NCBI GenBank assembly: GCA_022703295.1
Contig: JAKLDX010000028.1
Span: 1-9,706, forward strand
From: Candidatus Omnitrophota bacterium
Lineage (GTDB): Bacteria > Omnitrophota > Gorgyraeia > 2-01-FULL-45-10
Direction of reading: 5' to 3'
DNA: 9,706 bases
Position numbers and translations under genes: made by a program. This document shows, one piece after another, positions 6,901 through 9,706 of the stretch. How positions within the stretch are numbered: the first letter of the stretch is position 1; every line of letters begins with the position of its first letter. The notes beneath the pieces were generated by a model that had not been told where the DNA came from, did no database searches, and worked only from the letters and a program-made list of their open reading frames with translations.

Positions 6901-9706
6901 GTCTCATGGAGAGCTTTTAAAGATAGTCGGACGGTCGGAAGGCAGGATACGGCTTGCTTATTCTGATGAAGAATCCGGAGAGGGCAGGACCGTATATATT
7001 AAATTAAGGAAGCCCGTGAAGGACGGGGAACGCAATATACAAGTTTTAAGGTTGAAGGGCTCGAGGCCTTCAGTAAAGCCAGGCGGGAAGACCATCAGAG
7101 AATATAACGGTGCGGGCATGGTAAACCGCGTAATGGAAAGCTACGCAAGCGGCGCCATTATAGTAAGGCGGGGTTATCGTGATCCATGGGGAACGATGTA
7201 CTATACGTATGATGCCTTGCCTGAATATGAGACCGAAGACAGGTTTGCCGGGTCAAAATTTGATACTGATGATACCATAGGCATAGGAAGATACAGGGAC
7301 CTTAGTTATCATAATAGGGCCGTAGGTTATGTGATAAGCGGCATGGAGCATGCGGATTACAGGCTCAATTTCTCTGTAAGGCAGACAGGCGAAGTGCCTG
7401 CCGGGACTATATTCATGCAGGATATGCTTACCGGAATGGGCATAGACATAAAGGATAAACTTCCCGAATTCTACGAAAAATTAGGCGCCGCTTTCAGGTA
7501 TTTTCACGATGAGGGCTTTTGTCACAGATGGCCGCATATCGGCAATATAGGCGTAAAGTTTATCGCCAGAAATAAATGCGAGCCGGTGGTGCGCGACCTC
7601 AACACGGTACAGGACATATCGAATAATAGCCTTGCCGAAAGAGTTGCCGACCGCTTCCTCGACGTCTCAAGGATAATTTACGATGTTGTGAAGGAGCGGG
7701 AGTACCTTAAGCGTTATGATGGCGAGGATGAGGAAGAGCTGATATCGTTCCCCGAGCTTGCCGTAAGTTTTCTTAAAGGGTATTTCCCGGAACTTGATTC
7801 CGACGGAGAAGTGTTCAGGGCCATGGCAGCGTCGTTAAATGACGAATTCGTAAAGCGCATCAATATGCTGGCAGACAATAAAGCGCTGAAGAATATGGAT
7901 TATGAGGAATTGAACGAACAGAATCCTTATTTTGGAAAATTAGTAGCGCAACTGCGCCGGGCGGAAGGGGCCATTACAGGTAAAGATAGCGACAAAACAG
8001 AGGATGTAAAGAGTTTCCCTGTCTCGAATGACGGGGTGGGTAGTAAAGCGGGAGCGGCCTCAGCCGGCCCATCCGACAAGATGGCTGTTCTGGAAAAGGC
8101 CCTGAAGGCGGAGACGTCAGCGCATACCGCCGGACAGAGGCCGTTAAACAGAGAGGGAAAGCCTGGCGATTTTATAAAGCTAGATATAAAGAACGGCGAA
8201 CGGGTTATTGCTGTGGGCGATATCCACTGCCGGCTTGATAACCTGCAGGCAATACTTTCACGCGCCGACGTGCAAAAGGGCCTGGCGGACGGGACGCTGC
8301 ATGTCGTATTCCTGGGCGATTATTTCTCCTACACTAAATTATGGCAGATGGGCATACCGTCGCCTGCAAAACAAGATGAATTCATTAAGTCGGCCGGTGA
8401 ATACGGCTTTGAAGTCCTATGGAACCTGGCAAAGCTGAAGGCGCAATACCCAAAGAATATCCACGTCCTTGGCGGTAACAGCGAACTCGGTTTTATCGAT
8501 TATTTCGATGCCAATGTAAAAGGCGATAGCCTGGGGAATGTGCCGCGGAAATACGAGCCTTTCATAAAATACGTTACGGAAAAATACGGCATATCCGCTT
8601 TAAAGGTCATACGCGATATGTCCGAGGCGATGCCCCTGTTCCTCAAGATAAAGCTGGACGGTAAAAACTATTTATGCAGCCACACGGCATTCGTCCTGAA
8701 TAATACCGCGGATGAACATGTCAATTGGAAGCCGTCCCACCGGGAGAAGGGGCTGTCGCAGGCATTTGACAAAGTCACATATAATTACGTAACGCCCGGC
8801 GACGAGAGAGAAACGGAGACTAAGCAGCAGGCCTTAAAGGCCTATACATCACGTATGGGGCTTGACTATCTTATAACCGGGCATACGCATCCTACCGATA
8901 TACCGTCTGAGAAGATGCAGCGGTACGGCCTGAGGAGTATCGGCACATCTGTGGCGGAATCAATAGACGGGAATATGATCGTGATAGATTCAATATCGAA
9001 TAACCCCGCATATCTGGATATATCCGCTGAACAAACGGCGCTTGCGCTCGCCTCGCCGGACAAGCTGGATGTTTTAAAGGACAAGGACGGCAGGCCGGCC
9101 CTTAAACAATTAGGCGTTCCCGTATTGTCGCCGGAAGGCATAGCGAAAGGGAAGTTCGCCTTCGCTATGATAAAGCCGGACGGGGCCGAAAAGGCAGATG
9201 AAATTATAAGAAGGACAGAGGCCGCAGGTTTTGAGCTTGTATGGCGCGGCGAGGGCAGGGTATTGGAAAACTCTGTTCTGGAAGAATTCTACAAGGATCA
9301 GAAAGGCGGCGCGCATTACGGCGATCTCATAGATTTCATGCACAGCGGCAAGGTCACACCCCTGATATTCAAATCGAAAGACCCAAACGAAGAGAACATA
9401 ATAGACAGGTTCCGGAAAGTCATCGGTGATACGAAAGGTACTACGCCCGGGACAATTCGTAATATTTTCGGGGTTGAGCGGCATGGTGTTGCTTTAAAGA
9501 ATAAGATCCATGCCTCCGACGCTGTCGGGAGCGCCATGCGCGAGATGGGCCTTATACTGAGCGAGCTTGAAAAGGGCCAGGTTTTTGAAGGGCTTTCGAA
9601 CGATCCGCTCATGGGCCATCGTATCACGAAGGAGGATGTCGCGAAAGTCCAGATAGATCAGTGGACAGGCTTCGAAAAATTCAGAGCGGCCGTCGAAAAC
9701 CTGGAA
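3929..9706 (+). CDS. Giant exported multidomain protein: P-loop kinase, kinase-like, phosphoesterase and NDPK modules, 3'-partial
   Basis: ATG at 3929 opens a frame that runs 1926 codons to the window edge without a stop. The start was chosen because it gives a good signal peptide and overlaps the stop of the short ORF as ATGA; GTG at 3896 is the only nearby alternative. Order: signal peptide 1-23; helical stretch to about 140; kinase-type glycine loop at 156-162; uridine-kinase-like P-loop kinase 245-577; degenerate kinase-like region A 625-788; helical linker; degenerate kinase-like region B about 993-1288; KSFPV motif 1361-1365; calcineurin-like metallophosphoesterase 1415-1699; nucleoside diphosphate kinase 1741-1877; then an unrecognised segment cut by the edge. 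ATP-type domains behind a signal peptide are odd. Either the domains are reused as binding modules, or the protein acts where nucleotides are present, such as in another cell. The domain calls rest on motifs read by eye. Confidence 0.92.
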   Translation, partial: MINRKSRHVIIIVLALLILATQAGPQNLYSDNKTLNKVSALRPSSIFSASHPNERSAEFSNALISKMEFLTVAFDLYASLVDDKGSVDRREAIQKYLDMPKDFLDHFTRFDLNNIKIDREGGILYIPYNGMEVRIYKIADHEKGLELERGQRLLEGGMGSVYAIEVVNAPSKKNLNTIKVSLGTIWKDQLAQLYTATAEREYRRISEQEREAITRQRVYWGIFNYDILPSLRAARMRSHSEGKPAVLTCGITGSAASGKTTITESFKKTLEAEFENVRQILFDDWLLQKDDRPIDPATGRPTEDVFQKFEAYKFRRSMKAFMRGAHLLKPIYNQTAKGRLKMLLDKEGGLTMLLGPERKIGITGRGTGAQLVVQDSAGNVLQSGNKISVFDIPISLESAAGPGASGEIILKIFGTRIRVSALDGEGHRVAEIIDEAGRGIDNTSDEEGMIEGYRALLATDGHFNDKGSFIGKGWDVKEYIAHKEGVYLVEGVLSLYDPEPAREGSLPKLYTTSIFIDADFEVRLERGLMRERSRAETLKGAPMSAEESDKYVNLFTKRKESLEDPFIYNSAIHAKFVATSETRAEGLFLLYRQGLLLSEDVAHVITGMELDPKELAEEMDRIELDHIFDMVRRSTINKNLNFERKIDGPNYNVYFLKNNLMVVKMPKHANMQELDWLKAIAGDCFVPGMVVDLSELGVKIEGAPAGKVLIQNKITPLEGMIATAGTEKEKYLIDRFLELQEKMWALGIVDKKVHFGRYGSMVTSKGRPAVLLFAIDGIGKNADDLDREALKRLENELPAGLRAYFRDGLNRLLAYMTEANFGSRVSAAKALPRFYHPDISSSQLDYLTGLISEHKANQLWRLFKASDLPEDLDPAVAWTRLWLDSIARYTPGAQNAIGSFYKELMENPGIVKGARAHQLREHIFKLSPPLSSQDAKQVNKFLVYLCRIPLTMVQVGDLPGQIKSTLRIKEEVYKHMDPQDREDLIRVLANPSHGELLKIVGRSEGRIRLAYSDEESGEGRTVYIKLRKPVKDGERNIQVLRLKGSRPSVKPGGKTIREYNGAGMVNRVMESYASGAIIVRRGYRDPWGTMYYTYDALPEYETEDRFAGSKFDTDDTIGIGRYRDLSYHNRAVGYVISGMEHADYRLNFSVRQTGEVPAGTIFMQDMLTGMGIDIKDKLPEFYEKLGAAFRYFHDEGFCHRWPHIGNIGVKFIARNKCEPVVRDLNTVQDISNNSLAERVADRFLDVSRIIYDVVKEREYLKRYDGEDEEELISFPELAVSFLKGYFPELDSDGEVFRAMAASLNDEFVKRINMLADNKALKNMDYEELNEQNPYFGKLVAQLRRAEGAITGKDSDKTEDVKSFPVSNDGVGSKAGAASAGPSDKMAVLEKALKAETSAHTAGQRPLNREGKPGDFIKLDIKNGERVIAVGDIHCRLDNLQAILSRADVQKGLADGTLHVVFLGDYFSYTKLWQMGIPSPAKQDEFIKSAGEYGFEVLWNLAKLKAQYPKNIHVLGGNSELGFIDYFDANVKGDSLGNVPRKYEPFIKYVTEKYGISALKVIRDMSEAMPLFLKIKLDGKNYLCSHTAFVLNNTADEHVNWKPSHREKGLSQAFDKVTYNYVTPGDERETETKQQALKAYTSRMGLDYLITGHTHPTDIPSEKMQRYGLRSIGTSVAESIDGNMIVIDSISNNPAYLDISAEQTALALASPDKLDVLKDKDGRPALKQLGVPVLSPEGIAKGKFAFAMIKPDGAEKADEIIRRTEAAGFELVWRGEGRVLENSVLEEFYKDQKGGAHYGDLIDFMHSGKVTPLIFKSKDPNEENIIDRFRKVIGDTKGTTPGTIRNIFGVERHGVALKNKIHASDAVGSAMREMGLILSELEKGQVFEGLSNDPLMGHRITKEDVAKVQIDQWTGFEKFRAAVENLE
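4370..4480 (+). other. Kinase-type glycine-rich loop segment
   Basis: L-L-E-G-G-M-G-S-V-Y-A (G156, G157, G159, S160, V161, Y162) matches the nucleotide-binding loop of Ser/Thr protein kinases. T-I-K-V-S about 17 residues later supplies a candidate for the strand-3 lysine (Lys179). The rest of a kinase does not follow: within about 65 residues the chain enters a P-loop NTPase. It is a truncated N-lobe remnant or a chance resemblance. Confidence 0.4.
4661..5659 (+). other. Domain: uridine kinase/phosphoribulokinase-like P-loop kinase with insertion
   Basis: The Walker A motif G-S-A-A-S-G-K-T is at residues 253-260 after strand L-T-C-G-I-T. F-D-D-W at 282-285 sits where the family carries its substrate-binding Asp. 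K-P-I-Y-N-Q-T-A-K-G-R (329-339) matches the uridine kinase P-x-Y-D-x-x-T-x-x-R motif. V-Y-L-V-E-G-V-L-S-L with Glu490 matches the Walker B-like VEG-I-L strand. I-F-I-D-A-D-F-E-V-R-L-E-R then R-E-R-S-R-A gives the lid region. Between Arg339 and Val489 lie about 150 residues, far more than in the family, including a beta-rich insert at about 360-440. Family members phosphorylate uridine, ribulose-5-phosphate or pantothenate; the substrate here cannot be told. The main catalytic motifs appear intact. Confidence 0.75.
5801..6292 (+). other. Domain: degenerate kinase-like region A
   Basis: Residues 625-788 have the outline of a small protein-kinase-like fold. A hairpin carries Y-N-V-Y-F-L-K...M-V-V-K (Lys664 as the ATP-lysine candidate), then a hinge-like V-L-I-Q-N-K-I-T-P-L-E, a helix, G-I-V-D at 747-750 followed by F-G-R-Y-G in place of the catalytic loop, and V-L-L-F-A-I-D-G (Asp776) where the metal-binding D-F-G would be. 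The usual catalytic H-x-D-x-x-x-x-N loop is not intact. It is probably a pseudokinase or a remote lipopolysaccharide-kinase or aminoglycoside-kinase relative; the assignment is tentative. Confidence 0.4.
6905..7792 (+). other. Domain: degenerate kinase-like region B, Trp at catalytic Asp
   Basis: Near residue 1022 a strand T-V-Y-I-K-L-R begins a kinase-like N-lobe. The C-lobe shows L-G-A-A-F-R-Y-F-H-D-E-G-F-C-H-R-W-P-H-I-G-N-I-G followed by P-V-V-R-D-L-N-T. This fits the H-R-D-x-H-x-G-N-I loop and metal-binding Asp of APH/ABC1/LPS-type kinases. The Asn (1206) and later Asp (1223) are kept, but the catalytic Asp position is Trp1201. The domain is therefore expected to be inactive as a phosphotransferase, though it may still bind a nucleotide or partner. 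The following copy of the KSFPV motif marks its C-terminal boundary. Confidence 0.55.
8000..8025 (+). repeat. In-frame linker motif EDVKSFPVS, copy 4
   Basis: It codes for residues 1358-1366 of the second giant protein, between the last kinase-like region and the metallophosphoesterase. An Ala/Gly/Ser-rich linker follows. Bases 8004-8022 are identical to 358-376 of the first giant gene, almost 8 kb away and in a different gene. Confidence 0.8.
8171..9025 (+). other. Domain: calcineurin-like metallophosphoesterase
   Basis: All five family blocks appear in order: G-D-I-H (D1431, H1433), G-D-Y-F (D1464), G-N-S-E (N1517), S-H-T-A-F (H1585) and G-H-T-H (H1652, H1654). Spacing is normal for PPP-type or ApaH-type phosphatases. 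The dinuclear metal ligands are therefore complete. The usual G-N-H-E is G-N-S-E, so the His that assists catalysis is Ser1518. The usual G-D-Y-V-D-R-G is G-D-Y-F-S-Y-T, which removes the Asp and Arg that contact substrate phosphate. Metal binding looks intact and activity reduced or altered. It directly precedes the NDPK module. Confidence 0.82.
9149..9559 (+). other. Domain: nucleoside diphosphate kinase
   Basis: The region starts with F-A-M-I-K-P-D-G (Lys1749) and ends with N-K-I-H-A-S-D-A, where His1861 is the phospho-accepting histidine and Asn1858 its usual partner. P-G-T-I-R (Arg1844), a Y-K-D-x-K-G segment and R-K-V-I-G-D-T also align with NDPK. The Lys-to-His spacing is 112 residues, close to the roughly 106 of stand-alone enzymes, with a small insertion after Arg1844. 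The family moves gamma-phosphate between nucleotides through the histidine. Stand-alone NDPKs are cytoplasmic oligomers of about 140 residues; here the domain is fused to a giant exported chain. It is the best-preserved enzyme module in the window. Confidence 0.88.
9560..9706 (+). other. Unrecognised segment cut by the window edge
   Basis: About 49 residues after the NDPK module, starting S-E-L-E-K-G-Q and including G-H-R-I-T-K-E-D-V, are polar and probably helical. The frame is still open at the last base, so at least one more domain should follow. I do not recognise it from this fragment. Confidence 0.5.

Noticed and set aside
8208..8438. 76-codon plus-strand frame inside the phosphoesterase region
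   Set aside because: It starts with TTG, has no recognisable product, and overlaps a frame with clear metallophosphoesterase motifs.
9110..9627. Overlapping minus-strand frames opposite the NDPK module
   Set aside because: These are antisense shadows of a strongly coding plus-strand domain, with no ribosome sites or recognisable protein motifs. The other minus-strand frames are the same.

Overview
The window is bacterial, dense and all on the plus strand. It holds two very long reading frames separated by about 95 bases. The upstream frame enters from the left edge and stops at 3833. The downstream frame starts at 3929 and is still open at the right edge, after 1926 codons without a stop. 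No tRNA, rRNA, CRISPR array, insertion sequence or phage gene is visible. Giant multidomain exported proteins built from degenerate metabolic-enzyme domains, with moderate GC, suggest an uncultured lineage such as Candidatus Omnitrophota. That placement is an inference from memory of such genomes; there is no marker gene here.

Left gene (3-3833, 5'-truncated): an unrecognised N-terminal piece, a cupin region resembling archaeal-type phosphoglucose isomerase, a region resembling class I (E. coli ManA-like) mannose-6-phosphate isomerase with its own C-terminal cupin, a disordered linker and an unrecognised alpha/beta C-terminal domain. Both sugar-phosphate isomerase modules have lost expected metal ligands. 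The mannose isomerase module also carries an extra Q-x-H-P...E segment in an unusual place.

Junction (3834-3928): a candidate sigma-70 promoter with a perfect TATAAT, a strong Shine-Dalgarno, a 16-codon upstream ORF lying in a strong hairpin, and an ATGA overlap that couples the small ORF to the second giant gene.

Right gene (3929-9706, 3'-truncated): signal peptide, a glycine-loop kinase-like segment, a uridine-kinase-like P-loop kinase with a large insertion, two degenerate protein-kinase-like regions, a calcineurin-like metallophosphoesterase, and a nucleoside diphosphate kinase domain whose catalytic residues are intact. The window ends inside the following segment.

The most distinctive shared signal is a short in-frame motif, (E/D)-x-V-K-S-F-P-V-G. 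It recurs at domain boundaries in both genes and is conserved at DNA level: 19 identical bases at 358-376 and 8004-8022. It ties the two genes into one system of modular exported proteins. The motif may be a domain-shuffling seam, a processing site or a sorting site. Nothing in the window decides between these.
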